The translations under genes were made by a program, and so were the position numbers. 64,000 nucleotides of DNA from Novosphingobium aureum (GTDB taxonomy: Bacteria > Pseudomonadota > Alphaproteobacteria > Sphingomonadales > Sphingomonadaceae), in NCBI RefSeq assembly GCF_015865035.1, contig NZ_JADZGI010000001.1, forward strand, positions 310,001 through 374,000, given 5' to 3'. The notes under the pieces were generated by a model. That model saw nothing but the letters and a program-made list of their open reading frames with translations. It searched no databases and had not been told where the DNA came from. Below, piece after piece: positions 17,426-27,649 of the stretch; position 1 is the stretch's first letter, and each line of letters starts with the position of its first letter.

Positions 17426-18081
17426 GCCGTTCGGGACGCGATCCGGGCGAGCGCCTGCGCACCGCCAAGAAGCGCACGACGAGTTCGGCGCGCTGGCTGA
17501 CGCGCCAGCTCAACGACCCTTACGTCAAGAAGGCCAAGGCCGACGGCTATCGCAGCCGCGCGGCCTACAAGCTGATCGAGCTCGACGAGAAGTTCGACCT
17601 GCTCAAGGGCGTGACCCGCGCGGTCGATCTCGGCATCGCGCCGGGTGGCTGGAGCCAGGTCCTGCGCCTCAAGGCGCCCAAGGCCAAGGTCGTGGGCATC
17701 GACCTGCTCGAGACCGATCCGATCGAGGGCGTGACCATCTTCCAGATGGATTTCATGGCCGACGAGGCGCCTGCCGCGCTCGAAGGTGCGCTCGAAGGCG
17801 CGCCCGATCTCGTGCTCTCGGACATGGCGGCCAATACTGTGGGGCACAAGCAGACCGATCACCTGCGCACGATGGGTCTGGTTGAGACAGCGGCCGACTT
17901 CGCGATCCAGACCCTCGCGCCCGGCGGCAGCTTCGTCGCCAAGGTTCTGGCAGGCGGTACCGATGCCGAGCTGCTGGCCTTGCTCAAGCGCCATTTCACC
18001 AGCGTGAAGCACGCCAAGCCGCCCGCGAGCCGCAAGGATTCCTCGGAGTGGTACGTGATCGCGAAGGGCTTCAAGGGCTAG
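17422..18081 (+). CDS. rlmE: 23S rRNA (uridine-2'-O-)-methyltransferase RlmE (FtsJ)
   Basis: A 219-residue RrmJ/FtsJ methyltransferase that uses S-adenosylmethionine to methylate the ribose of U2552 in the 50S A-loop. Visible are the substrate-binding SRAAYKLIELDEKF, the SAM motif DLGIAPGGWSQ, the catalytic-region SDMAANTVG, and KVLAGG near the end, consistent with the K-D-K-E tetrad. The start at 17422 overlaps ppx. The open frame extends upstream inside ppx but has no homology there. The transcript probably ends at the hairpin 18152-18196. Confidence 0.95.
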   Translation: MSRSGRDPGERLRTAKKRTTSSARWLTRQLNDPYVKKAKADGYRSRAAYKLIELDEKFDLLKGVTRAVDLGIAPGGWSQVLRLKAPKAKVVGIDLLETDPIEGVTIFQMDFMADEAPAALEGALEGAPDLVLSDMAANTVGHKQTDHLRTMGLVETAADFAIQTLAPGGSFVAKVLAGGTDAELLALLKRHFTSVKHAKPPASRKDSSEWYVIAKGFKG

Positions 18082-18151
18082 GGGCTTCAAGTGCCGGGGT
18101 CAGGCCCCTGGCCGGGTGAACGCCCGAAAGCTCTCCTCGCATCGACCTTAC

Positions 18152-18196
18152 GAAAACGGTCCGCGAACGACTCGGTGACGTTCGCGGACCGTTTTC
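18152..18196. terminator. Bidirectional terminator between rlmE and cytochrome c
   Basis: A perfect 18-bp inverted repeat (18152-18169 and 18179-18196) with a 9-base loop. The arms begin with A-rich and end with T-rich bases on either strand. It lies between two convergent genes and should end both transcripts. Confidence 0.85.
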
Positions 18197-18233
18197 TGCC
18201 GGTTCGAGGAACCGGATCTCATTTTCGCGTCGC

Positions 18234-18872
18234 TTATTCGACGACCGCGTCTTCGGCTGCAGCCGGTTCCTCTGCCACTTCGTCGGCGGCTTCCTCGCCG
18301 GTCGCCTCAGCCTCTTCTTCGGCAGCCGGTTCCTCGGCCGCGACGGGCGCAGGCAGCGGCACGTTCGAGCCCTGGGTGTTGAGCCAGGCGATGAGGTTGG
18401 CGCGGTCTTCCGGCTTGGGAAGGCCGGCGAAGGTCATCTTGGTGCCCGAGGCGAAGGCCTTGGGGCTGGTCAGCCAGGCGTCGAGCTGGTCGAAGGTCCA
18501 GGTCCCGCCGACCGACTTGAGCGCATCGGAGAATGCGAAACCGCCAGCGCCGGTGCCGATGCCTTCGCCCACGACGCCATGCAGGTTCGGGCCGATGCCG
18601 TTGGGACCGCCCGGGGCGATGGTGTGGCACGACTTGCACTTGGCGAAGACCGCCTCGCCCTTGGCGAGGTCTGCGGCCGCGAGCAGGTTGGCGAGAGGTA
18701 CCGCGTCCGAACCTTCCGATTCGACCTCGACGCCTTCGATCGCGTAGCCCATGGTCTCGGGACGGTGGTGCTTGTCGGCACCGAAATACATCGAACTGAC
18801 GATGCTGAGGCCAAGGCCGACCACGCCGGCGAAGAGGACCCAGCCCGCGATGGTATTGAAACGACTATCCAT
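18234..18872 (-). CDS. Membrane-anchored class I cytochrome c
   Basis: A 212-residue protein with an uncleaved N-terminal membrane anchor (residues 7-29, GWVLFAGVVGLGLSIV). It has a single haem c site CKSCH at 79-83 and a later Met in GTKMTF that should be the axial ligand. The domain resembles CycM/cytochrome c-552 proteins that carry electrons from the bc1 complex to terminal oxidase in the periplasm. The C-terminal 45 residues are Ala/Glu-rich, giving a strongly acidic tail that may help docking. It is transcribed alone towards the shared terminator. Confidence 0.9.
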   Translation of the reverse strand: MDSRFNTIAGWVLFAGVVGLGLSIVSSMYFGADKHHRPETMGYAIEGVEVESEGSDAVPLANLLAAADLAKGEAVFAKCKSCHTIAPGGPNGIGPNLHGVVGEGIGTGAGGFAFSDALKSVGGTWTFDQLDAWLTSPKAFASGTKMTFAGLPKPEDRANLIAWLNTQGSNVPLPAPVAAEEPAAEEEAEATGEEAADEVAEEPAAAEDAVVE

Positions 18873-19079
18873 TCACAAAGCCCCTCACAATGCCCCCACC
18901 TTGTCGGTTGTCTTGATTTGTTTGTTCGGGCTGTAGTGTCGCCTCGGCGCGAGTGCAAGTGCGATTGCAGGATTAGCGGCTCGGCGAAGCGTTCCACGGG
19001 CGGCTCTGCCGCCCGGAGCGTACTATGAGCGCACTATTCGTTGCGCGGCGCGGCAAAGCGGCTTAATCGCGCGCCCATC

Positions 19080-19973
19080 ATGAGTTCCTACCCGACTCCC
19101 GCTCTCGAGCACGTCGCCGCAATGGCCGAGGCCGCCGCTGCCGATCCCGCCCGCGCGATGGCGCTGCAAGGGGCGCCCGGCTGCAATTCGCACCGCGCCG
19201 CGCTCGAATACGATGCTGCCTCGCTGCCGCTGCCGTGCTTTTCTTTCGAGGATGCGCTCGAAGCGGTGAAGGACGGGCGCGCGGAGCGGGCGATCATCCC
19301 CATCGAGAATTCGCAGCACGGGCGCGTCGCCGACATCCACTTCCTGCTGCCCGAGAGCGGGCTGTCGATCGTGGGTGAGCACTTCATGGCGATCAACCAC
19401 GCGTTGATGGCGCTCGGCAAGGGGCCGTTCACCGCAGCCTACAGCCATCCGCAGGCACTCGGCCAGTCGCGCACCTATCTGCGCGAGCGCAAGATCGTGC
19501 CGATGGCCTATGCCGATACCGCGGGTGCTGCCGCTTATGTGCGCGAACTGGGCGATCCGGCGCTGGCGGCAATCGCCCCGGCACTCGCTGCCGAACTCTA
19601 CGGCCTCGAGGTGATCGAGCACAATGTCGAGGATGCTGCGGACAACACCACCCGCTTCGTGGTGCTCGCGCGCGAACCGCTCGATCCCTTCACGCTGGCG
19701 GGCGAGAAGACGATGACCACCTTCGTCTTCGAGGTCACCAACGTCCCTGCCGCACTCTACAAGGCGCTGGGCGGTTTCGCGACCAACGGGGTCAACATGA
19801 CCAAGCTGGAGAGCTACCAGACCGGCGCCAGCTTCGCGGCTTCCAAGTTCTTCGTCGACATCGAGGGTGCACCGGGTGACCCGCGCGTCGACCGCGCGTT
19901 GCAGGAACTGGCATTCCACTGCAAATACGTGCGTCCCCTCGGCACCTATCGTCAGGCCCGCCCGCGCGGTTGA
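19080..19973 (+). CDS. pheA: Prephenate dehydratase
   Basis: A 297-residue monofunctional enzyme that converts prephenate to phenylpyruvate in phenylalanine synthesis. The catalytic domain has GAPGCNSHRAA (31-41), PIENSQHGRV (74-83) and the TRF motif at 191-193. Residues from about 206 form an ACT domain with a GVNMTKLES segment for allosteric Phe binding. The start ATG at 19080 gives MSSYPT. An upstream TTG at 19041 in frame lacks support. No chorismate mutase domain is present. Confidence 0.95.
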   Translation: MSSYPTPALEHVAAMAEAAAADPARAMALQGAPGCNSHRAALEYDAASLPLPCFSFEDALEAVKDGRAERAIIPIENSQHGRVADIHFLLPESGLSIVGEHFMAINHALMALGKGPFTAAYSHPQALGQSRTYLRERKIVPMAYADTAGAAAYVRELGDPALAAIAPALAAELYGLEVIEHNVEDAADNTTRFVVLAREPLDPFTLAGEKTMTTFVFEVTNVPAALYKALGGFATNGVNMTKLESYQTGASFAASKFFVDIEGAPGDPRVDRALQELAFHCKYVRPLGTYRQARPRG

Positions 19974-20097
19974 GGTCGGTAACTCGGGCTTACTCGCCAA
20001 GCATCTGAAAAGCTTTGGCGAGTAAGCCGGTAAAACTGTCCCGCGACTATTTGCGCGACACTTGCGCCGGCTTGTCCTGCGTGCCAATCAAGGCCTC

Positions 20098-20823
20098 GTG
20101 ACGGTCGGTGCGGGTCAGATCGCGGGCACACCCGCAGCAAGCGGGGCAACCGGCGATGCGGCCCGGCGCGCGTGGGAAACGGTGCATGCCGACCCTTCCA
20201 TCCAGTTCGAGCCGCTGGCTCCGGTCCCGCCACCCAAGACGCCTGACTGGGTGCGCTGGCTCGGCGAACTGCTCGAGGCGATCTTCGCGCCGATCGGTCG
20301 GCTGCTCGGCATGTCCTGGCCGGTGTTCCAGTGGGTTCTCGTCGGTCTCGCCGTCCTGCTCGTGCTCTATGCCGCCTGGCGTATCGTGTGGCCGATGATC
20401 CTTGCTCGCCGTGCGCGCGAGAAGGCGGACGAGGAGGACGTCGCAGGCTGGGTGCCCGATCGCGGGGAGGCGGCGATCCTGCTGCGCGATGCCGACGCCC
20501 TCGCTGCCGCGGGGCGCTACGGCGAGGCTGCGCACCTGCTCCTGCGCCGCAGCGTGCGCCAGATTTCCGATACCCGGCCCGACTGGCTGCATCCCGCCTC
20601 GACCGCACGCGAGATCGCGCGGCTCGAGGCACTGCCCGAGGCTGGCCGCCGCGCCTTCGCGGTGATCGCGCAAGGCGCCGAGCGCGCGGTCTTCGCGCTG
20701 CGCGACCTTGACGAGGGCGAATGGCACGCCGCGCGCGAGGCCTATGCCCGCTTTGCCGCGATTGACCTGCCCGGCAGAGGCGATGCCGGGCTACGCGAGA
20801 CCGGCGCAGGTGAAGCGGCATGA
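20098..20823 (+). CDS. DUF4129-type membrane protein
   Basis: A 241-residue protein from GTG 20098 (AAGG 5 bases upstream). An in-frame TTG at 20062 is an alternative start. One membrane segment lies at about residues 75-95 (WPVFQWVLVGLAVLLVLYAAW). A C-terminal cytoplasmic domain contains RYGEAAHLLLRRSVRQ, the usual DUF4129 feature. It is the first gene of a six-gene cluster with 4-bp overlaps (DUF4129, DUF4350, MoxR, DUF58, SpoIIM, RDD). Such clusters are common in alphaproteobacteria but their function is not established. It overlaps the next gene at 20820-20823. Confidence 0.75.
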   Translation: MTVGAGQIAGTPAASGATGDAARRAWETVHADPSIQFEPLAPVPPPKTPDWVRWLGELLEAIFAPIGRLLGMSWPVFQWVLVGLAVLLVLYAAWRIVWPMILARRAREKADEEDVAGWVPDRGEAAILLRDADALAAAGRYGEAAHLLLRRSVRQISDTRPDWLHPASTAREIARLEALPEAGRRAFAVIAQGAERAVFALRDLDEGEWHAAREAYARFAAIDLPGRGDAGLRETGAGEAA

Positions 20824-22108
20824 GCGCCGGGGCCGTGACAGGATACACAGGCGGGAGCGGTACGGCGGCGCGCAATCCCTTCTCGCGCACCGCGGCGCTC
20901 GCCATCGTCGTGCTCGGCTCGCTGCTTTTCATCCTGCTGCTGTGGATGCTGGCGACGGGCAGGGGCTTCGATGACACCAACGACGGCCAGGCCCATGTCG
21001 ACGGGCGGGGGCTCAACGGCTTTGCGGCCATGGCGGCCTATCTTGAGGCCCGCGGGCACCCGATCGAGCGCGCGCGCAGCGAAAACGCGCTCGACGATCC
21101 CGGGCTGCTGGTGCTGACCCCGCCACCCGGCGCCGAAGGCGAGGACATCGCACGCATTGTAGGCGAGCGCAGGGAGGTCGGCCCGACCCTCGTGATCTCA
21201 CCCAAGTGGGTGGCAGGTCCTGCCAGCGAAGCGCAACAGGCCAGGGGCGCGAAGAGCGGGTGGGTCAATCTGGCGGGTACCGTTTCGCCGCATTGGGAGG
21301 GCTTTCTCGACGAGGTCTGGGTCGAACTGGGCGCAGTCGATGCCAATGGCCAGGCGGCGCGCTGGCGCGGCCCCGATGGCCTCTCGGGCGATCTTCCCGA
21401 CCGCGACAAGCTCGCGTGGGGCGGGGGCGAGGGGCTCATCCCCGTCGTCACCGAGATGGACGGGCGCGTGCTCGCCGCAATCGTGCGCGAAAGTCCCGGC
21501 TTCGAGGATGGCCACTACCCGCTGGTTCTGGTGTTCGAGCCCGACCTTTTCGACAACTACGGCATGGCGAGCGGCGAGAGTGCGCCGCTGGTCGATGCGC
21601 TCCTTCGCAACATGGGCGTCGGGCCGAGCGATCCGGTGACCTTCGACCTCACCCTCAACGGCCATGGCCGCTCGCGCAACCTGCTCACGCTGGCCTTCAT
21701 GCCGCCGTTCCTCTCGGTCACCGTGTGCCTGCTGCTCGCCGCGGCCTTCGCCGGCTGGCGCGCCTTCATGCGTTTCGGCCCGCCCGCGACGAGCGGCCCC
21801 GCGATCGCCTATGGCAAGCGCGCGCTGGTCGAGAACACGGCAGGGCTCGTGCGCCGTTCGCGCCGCTTCCACCTCCTCGGCGGCCCTTACGCCGAACGCG
21901 CCCGCGAGCGTCTGGCGCGTGCCCTTGGCCTCTCGCGCCACCTCGATCCCGAGCGAACCGAGGCCGCGATCGACCGCGCGCTGGCCGCACGCCTGCCCGA
22001 GGACGAACCCTTCTCCGCGATTGCCGCGAGGCTGCGCGCCGCGCGTCGCCCTCACGAGATTCTCCAGGCCGCGCGCGCGCTGCACGCGCTTGAAAGGAAG
22101 CTGACACG

Positions 22109-22112
<4 letters not shown>
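20820..22112 (+). CDS. DUF4350-domain membrane protein
   Basis: A 430-residue protein with membrane segments near residues 25-48 (ALAIVVLGSLLFILLLWML) and near 295-315 (FMPPFLSVTVCLLLAAAFAGW). The periplasmic part between them has the DUF4350 signature NGFAAMAAYLEARGH. This domain has a class I glutamine-amidotransferase-like fold in related proteins. The C-terminal part is Arg-rich and cytoplasmic. It overlaps both neighbours by 4 bases, so it is translated together with the MoxR ATPase. Substrate unknown. Confidence 0.8.
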
Positions 22113-23110
<998 letters not shown>

Positions 23111-23114
23111 ACCG

Positions 23115-24485
23115 ATGCCGCCCGGCCCCGATCCCCAAGGCCAAGCCACGGGCCTGAGCGCCCCGATCGTGCCGACCGCGCGTGCGGTGGTGCTGCTCGT
23201 CGTGGCCGCGCCGCTGGCGCTGGTGGTCGCGGCTTCGGCGCCAGCATTGTGGATCGTCGCGCCGTTCCTCGGGCTCGTGCTGCTCGCCCTGATCGTCGCC
23301 GACGGACTGCTTGCGGGCCGCCTGCTCGCGCTCGACCTCAAGGCTCCGGACGATATCGAGGTCGGCGAGGCTGGCAGGCTCGGCCTCGTCGTGCGCTTTG
23401 CCCGGGGACGCCGTTCCAGGGTCGAGGCCGCACTCGCCTGCGATCCGCGGCTGGTCGAGGAGGGGCGCTGCCTCTTCGTACTCGACCACGACGAGGAGAC
23501 TGGCGAGGGGCAGTGGCTGGGTGCAGGCCGGATCACCCCGAACCGGCGCGGCACTGCGCAGGTCGGCGGCGCGTGGCTGCGCTGGCGCGGACCGCTGGGC
23601 CTTGGTGCGCGGCAGTTTGCCGGGCCGCTCGCGCACGAGATCCGCATCTGGCCCAATCTTGCGCAAGTGCGCAGCCCCACCCTGCAGACCTTCCTGCGCG
23701 ATTCGCAGGTCGGGCTCGTCGCCCGGCGTCTGCGCGGCGAAGGCACCCAGTTCGAGGCGCTCGCGGAATACCAGTCGGGCATGGACCGGCGCCGGATCGA
23801 CTGGAAGGCCTCGGCACGCCACGCCCACCTCTACGCCAAGGAATACGAGACCGAGCGCAACAACCAGGTGGTCTTCGCGCTCGATTGCTCGCAGCCGATG
23901 TGCGAGCCGGTCGCAGGGATGCCCCGGCTCGACCGCGCCGTCTCGGCCGCGCTCGCGACCGCCTACGTGGCGCTGCGCGGCGGCGACAGGGTCTCGCTCT
24001 ACGGCTTTGCCGCAAGGCCCGAGGTACGCACGCCGTTCGTTGCCGCATCGGGCGCATTCCATCGCCTCCAGCGCGCTGCGGCAGGGCTCGACTACCGGCC
24101 CGAGCAGGCCAACTACACGCTCGCGCTGGCGACGCTCGCGGGAACGCTGCAGCGCCGCTCGCTGATCGTGATCTTTGCCGACTTCACCGACCTCACCGGC
24201 GCCGAGCTGATGGTCGAGAGCATCGCGCGTCTTGCCAGCAAGCACGTGGTGATCGTGGTCACCATGGTCGACGAGGAGCTCGACGACCTTTCCGCCGCAG
24301 AGCCGGGCGACATCGCGGTGCTCTCGCAGGCGGTGGCGGCCGACCTCCTGCTGCGCCAGCGCACGCTCGTCACCGAGCGGCTGCGCCGTCTGGGCGTCGA
24401 CGTTATCGAGGCCCCGCACGAGGCCATCGGCACGCGCCTCATCGACGCCTATCTCCAGGTCAAGCGCAAGGGAGCGATCGGATGA
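23115..24485 (+). CDS. DUF58-domain protein, MoxR partner
   Basis: A 456-residue protein with two closely spaced N-terminal membrane segments (about 15-60). The DUF58 core contains GMDRRRIDWKASARH and runs into a von Willebrand A-like region (VVFALDCSQPM, with a partial metal-site motif). Proteins of this type interact with MoxR ATPases. It overlaps the SpoIIM-like gene by ATGA (24482-24485). Confidence 0.88.
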   Translation: MPPGPDPQGQATGLSAPIVPTARAVVLLVVAAPLALVVAASAPALWIVAPFLGLVLLALIVADGLLAGRLLALDLKAPDDIEVGEAGRLGLVVRFARGRRSRVEAALACDPRLVEEGRCLFVLDHDEETGEGQWLGAGRITPNRRGTAQVGGAWLRWRGPLGLGARQFAGPLAHEIRIWPNLAQVRSPTLQTFLRDSQVGLVARRLRGEGTQFEALAEYQSGMDRRRIDWKASARHAHLYAKEYETERNNQVVFALDCSQPMCEPVAGMPRLDRAVSAALATAYVALRGGDRVSLYGFAARPEVRTPFVAASGAFHRLQRAAAGLDYRPEQANYTLALATLAGTLQRRSLIVIFADFTDLTGAELMVESIARLASKHVVIVVTMVDEELDDLSAAEPGDIAVLSQAVAADLLLRQRTLVTERLRRLGVDVIEAPHEAIGTRLIDAYLQVKRKGAIG

Positions 24486-25534
24486 CGGCCCTTTCACCGG
24501 ATACCGCAATCGAGAGCGCCGCGCTGCGCTCGGACCGCGCACGGCTCGAACGCGAGGGCGACTGGCAGCGGCTCGATGCCATCGTGACCGCGATGGAGAA
24601 GGGGCGGCTGCGCAAGGTCTCGGACGAGGACCTGCTGGCACTGCCCGGGCTCTACCGCACCGTCGCCTCGAGCCTCTCGATCGCACGCGAGACCTCGCTC
24701 GATGCGGCGACGCTCGCCTATCTCGATGCGCTCGTGCAGCGCGCATGGTTCGTGGTCTACGGCCCGCGCACCAGCTTGTGGGACTGGCTGCGCAACTTTC
24801 TCGGTGGGGGCTGGAGCCGCGCGGTGCGCGCGATCGGCCCCGACGTGGCGGTGGCCTTCGCGGTCATGGTCGCGGGCGTCGTCGCGGGCTGGCTGCTCGT
24901 GGCGCACGATCCCGACTGGTACTTCTCGCTGATGAGCCGCGCCGCCGCGCAGGAGCGCGTACCCGGCGCGAGCCGCGAGGTGCTCCATGGCACGATCTTC
25001 GGCAACGACGGACAGAGCGGGATGAGTGTCTTTGCCGCGCAGCTGTTCAGCAACAACGCGCGCGTCTCGATCATGGCCTTTGCCTTCGGCTTCGCGCTCG
25101 GCGTGCCCTCGCTGCTGCTGCTGGTGCACAACCTCGCGCTGCTCGGCGCGATGCTATGGCTTTACCACGGGGTCGGACTGACGCTCGACTTCGCGGGCTG
25201 GATCGCGGTCCATGGCACCACCGAGCTCTTCGCGATCATGCTCTCGGGTGCGGCGGGCCTGCACATCGGGCGCGCAATCGCCTTTCCGGGCAAGCTCGGC
25301 GTGCTGGCGAGCGCGGCGCAGGCGGGACGGCGCGCGGCAATGGTGATGACCGGCGTCGTGCTGATGCTGGTGATCGCGGCCCTGCTCGAAGGCTTCGCGC
25401 GCCAGCTGGTCGACACCACGCCCGGACGCTTCGCCATCGGCGGGTTCATGCTCGCCTTCTGGATCGCCTACTTCTTCGCCTTTCGCGGCACCAAGCGCTT
25501 TCGCGAACAGGGCGCAGGAGAGGGGCGCACTTGA
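24482..25534 (+). CDS. Stage II sporulation protein M (SpoIIM)-family membrane protein
   Basis: A 350-residue protein. The first about 110 residues are cytoplasmic and helical. After that come about five hydrophobic segments (for example AVAFAVMVAGVVAGWLLVA and VSIMAFAFGFALGVPSLLLL) typical of SpoIIM-like proteins. The organism need not sporulate, because the family is widespread in non-spore-formers next to MoxR/DUF58/RDD genes. The stop overlaps the RDD start by one base (TGATG at 25532-25536). Confidence 0.85.
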   Translation: MTALSPDTAIESAALRSDRARLEREGDWQRLDAIVTAMEKGRLRKVSDEDLLALPGLYRTVASSLSIARETSLDAATLAYLDALVQRAWFVVYGPRTSLWDWLRNFLGGGWSRAVRAIGPDVAVAFAVMVAGVVAGWLLVAHDPDWYFSLMSRAAAQERVPGASREVLHGTIFGNDGQSGMSVFAAQLFSNNARVSIMAFAFGFALGVPSLLLLVHNLALLGAMLWLYHGVGLTLDFAGWIAVHGTTELFAIMLSGAAGLHIGRAIAFPGKLGVLASAAQAGRRAAMVMTGVVLMLVIAALLEGFARQLVDTTPGRFAIGGFMLAFWIAYFFAFRGTKRFREQGAGEGRT

Positions 25535-26610
25535 TGGCCGCGAGATATGAGGACGACATGCCGGAGAAGTCCGGCATCAGGGCGCGCCTCGCAGCGCGGC
25601 GCGAGGCAAGGCGTGACGCGCGTCTTGCCCGGCGCGCTGGGCGACCCGCCAGCCCGATGCGCGAGCTGGTGACGCCCGAGGGCATCCGGCTCGGCATCAC
25701 GCTCGCGAGCCGGGGCGCGCGCTTTGGCGCACTCGCGCTCGATCTCGTGATCATCGGTCTTGTCATGATCCTCTCGACCATCCTGATGGTCTATCTGTTC
25801 GGTTCGGTCATCGGCTTCGAGCGCGGCCTCGACGGTGAAGGCGGCGGCGGGACCGGCAGCCTGCAGCAGCTGATCGCGATCGTGTGGATCGTGTTCATGT
25901 TCCTCTTGCGCAGCGCCTACTTCCTGTTCTTCGAGCTTGGCCCGCGCGGCGCCACCCCGGGCAAGCGGCTCACCGGCATCCGCATCGCCGCGCGCGATGG
26001 CGGTCGCCTCACCGCCGAGATGGTCATCGCGCGCAACCTGCTGCGCGACATCGAGCTGTTCCTGCCGATCGTCTTCATCGCCTCTGCCGGCGCTCAAAGC
26101 GGCCCGGGCTGGACGGCGGCGGGTGCCTGGTTCGCGATCTTCCTGCTCTTCCCGCTGCTCAACCGCGACGTGCTGCGCGCAGGCGACGTGATCGCCGGAA
26201 CCTGGGTGGTCGAGCGCCCGCGGCGCAAGCTCGAGCAGGCGCTCTCGGCCAGCGCACCTGCGCCCGTGCAGGCCGCGCGTCGCAAGCTGTGGCGTGTGGG
26301 GCGCCGCAAGGGAGAGAGCGAGAGCGAAGTGCCCGTGCGCAGCGGCGGTCCGCGCTACCGCTTCGACGAGGCCGAACTCGCGGTCTACGGCGAATACGAG
26401 CTGCAGACGCTCGAGCGCGTGCTGCGCGAGAACCGGCAGGCCTCGATCGAGCCGGTCTACTTCGCCATCGCCGACAAGATCGGCCGCAACGACGGCTACA
26501 ACGACGAGCGCGCCTTCCTTGAGGACTATTACACCCAGTTGCGCGCGCGGCTCGAGGCGGGCATGCGCATGGGGCGGCGCAAGGCCGACAAGTTCAGCGA
26601 CGCTGGCTGA
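25534..26610 (+). CDS. RDD-family membrane protein
   Basis: A 358-residue protein. A basic N-terminal cytoplasmic stretch (Arg/Ala-rich, residues 12-45) precedes the RDD domain. That domain has segments ALALDLVIIGLVMILSTIL, LIAIVWIVFMFLLRSAYFLF and a third pair after RDIELFLPIVF, with the conserved GATPGKRLTGIRI loop. The C-terminal 130 residues are hydrophilic. It is the last gene of the MoxR cluster. ATG 25534 is preferred for the overlap, and ATG 25558 is possible. Transport of a small solute or ion is suggested for some RDD proteins, but no substrate can be inferred. Confidence 0.85.
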   Translation: MAARYEDDMPEKSGIRARLAARREARRDARLARRAGRPASPMRELVTPEGIRLGITLASRGARFGALALDLVIIGLVMILSTILMVYLFGSVIGFERGLDGEGGGGTGSLQQLIAIVWIVFMFLLRSAYFLFFELGPRGATPGKRLTGIRIAARDGGRLTAEMVIARNLLRDIELFLPIVFIASAGAQSGPGWTAAGAWFAIFLLFPLLNRDVLRAGDVIAGTWVVERPRRKLEQALSASAPAPVQAARRKLWRVGRRKGESESEVPVRSGGPRYRFDEAELAVYGEYELQTLERVLRENRQASIEPVYFAIADKIGRNDGYNDERAFLEDYYTQLRARLEAGMRMGRRKADKFSDAG

Positions 26611-26630
26611 GTACTGCGAAAAGGGTACCG

Positions 26631-27092
26631 ATGGACCTCGTGATCAGACCCGACGACCTGACCGGCGAGGCGATCCTGGCGCTGCTGCGCTATCATCTCG
26701 ACGAGATGCACCGCCATTCGCCCGCAGACAGCGTCCACGCCTTGCCGCCCGAGCGCCTGCGCCATCCCGACGTCAGCTTCTACAGCGCCTGGTATGGCGA
26801 GACCCTCGCAGGGTGCGGCGCGCTGCGCGAGGTCGAGCCCGGGCACGGCGAGATCAAGACCATGCGCGTTGCCCCAGCCACTCTGCGCAAGGGCGTGGGC
26901 CGCGCGATCCTGCGTCATCTGCTCGAGGAGGCGCGTTCGCGCGGCTTCTCCCGGGTCAGTCTCGAGACCGGGAGCACCGCCCCGTTCCATCCCGCCCACG
27001 CGCTCTACCGCGCGCATGCCTTCGTTGAATGCGCGCCTTTTGCCGACTATGTGCTCGATGATTTCTCGATCTGCATGACGCTGGAGCTGTAA
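26631..27092 (+). CDS. GNAT-family N-acetyltransferase
   Basis: A 153-residue acetyl-CoA-dependent acetyltransferase. Motif A lies in MRVAPATLRKGVGRAILRHL, which carries the R/Q-x-x-G-x-G/A pyrophosphate loop (RKGVGRA). Late FVECAPFADY is typical of PhnO/ElaA-like members. Substrate unknown. It lies 20 bases after the RDD gene, and its stop shares a base with the next GNAT start (27092), so the two acetyltransferases are co-translated. Confidence 0.88.
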   Translation: MDLVIRPDDLTGEAILALLRYHLDEMHRHSPADSVHALPPERLRHPDVSFYSAWYGETLAGCGALREVEPGHGEIKTMRVAPATLRKGVGRAILRHLLEEARSRGFSRVSLETGSTAPFHPAHALYRAHAFVECAPFADYVLDDFSICMTLEL

Positions 27093-27604
27093 TGGACCTT
27101 CGCGAAGCCACCAGGGACGATGCACAGGCGCTTGCCGAGCTTGGCGCACGCAGCTTCACGGTGAAGTTCGGCCACCTCTACCGCGAGGAGGACCTTGCCA
27201 CGTTCCTCGCCGATTCGCACTCACCCCAGACCGTCGCGGCCGAGATCGCCGATCCGGCGATGCCGATCATGCTCGTATTCGAGGAGGGCCGGCTGATCGG
27301 CTTCTGCAAGCTCAAGCTCGCCTGCGGCTGGAGCGAACATGCGCGCGGCACCAGGGCGATCGAGCTCAAGCAGCTCTACACCGACCCGGAGGCCACCGGG
27401 CGCGGGATCGGTGCGAAGCTGATGAACTGGGCGCTCGCCAAGGCGCGGGTCGAGGGGGCGGACGAGATCCAGCTCTCGGTCTATTCCGACAATCCCGGCG
27501 CGCAGAAGTTCTACGCGCGCTACGGCTTCGAGAAGGTCGCCGACATCTTCTTCATGGTCGGCGAAAAGCGCGACGACGAATTCCTCTTCGCGGCGATGGT
27601 GTGA
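27092..27604 (+). CDS. GNAT-family N-acetyltransferase
   Basis: A 170-residue GNAT. The acetyl-CoA loop is in QLYTDPEATGRGIGAKLM (GRGIGA), with a C-terminal YSDNPGAQKFYARYGF strand-helix typical of the family. It follows the preceding GNAT with a one-base overlap. The two are only distantly alike, so this is not a recent duplication. Substrate unknown. Confidence 0.9.
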   Translation: MDLREATRDDAQALAELGARSFTVKFGHLYREEDLATFLADSHSPQTVAAEIADPAMPIMLVFEEGRLIGFCKLKLACGWSEHARGTRAIELKQLYTDPEATGRGIGAKLMNWALAKARVEGADEIQLSVYSDNPGAQKFYARYGFEKVADIFFMVGEKRDDEFLFAAMV

Positions 27605-27649
27605 GCGCCCGTCCGGAAGTTCGCTCTTGGCGCAATTCCAGGTGGCCTC

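Noticed and set aside
23249..24485. Overlapping long Arg/Ala-rich frames in the DUF58 to RDD cluster
   Set aside because: Out-of-frame reading of GC-rich codons. The in-frame proteins explain the region with tight start/stop overlaps.
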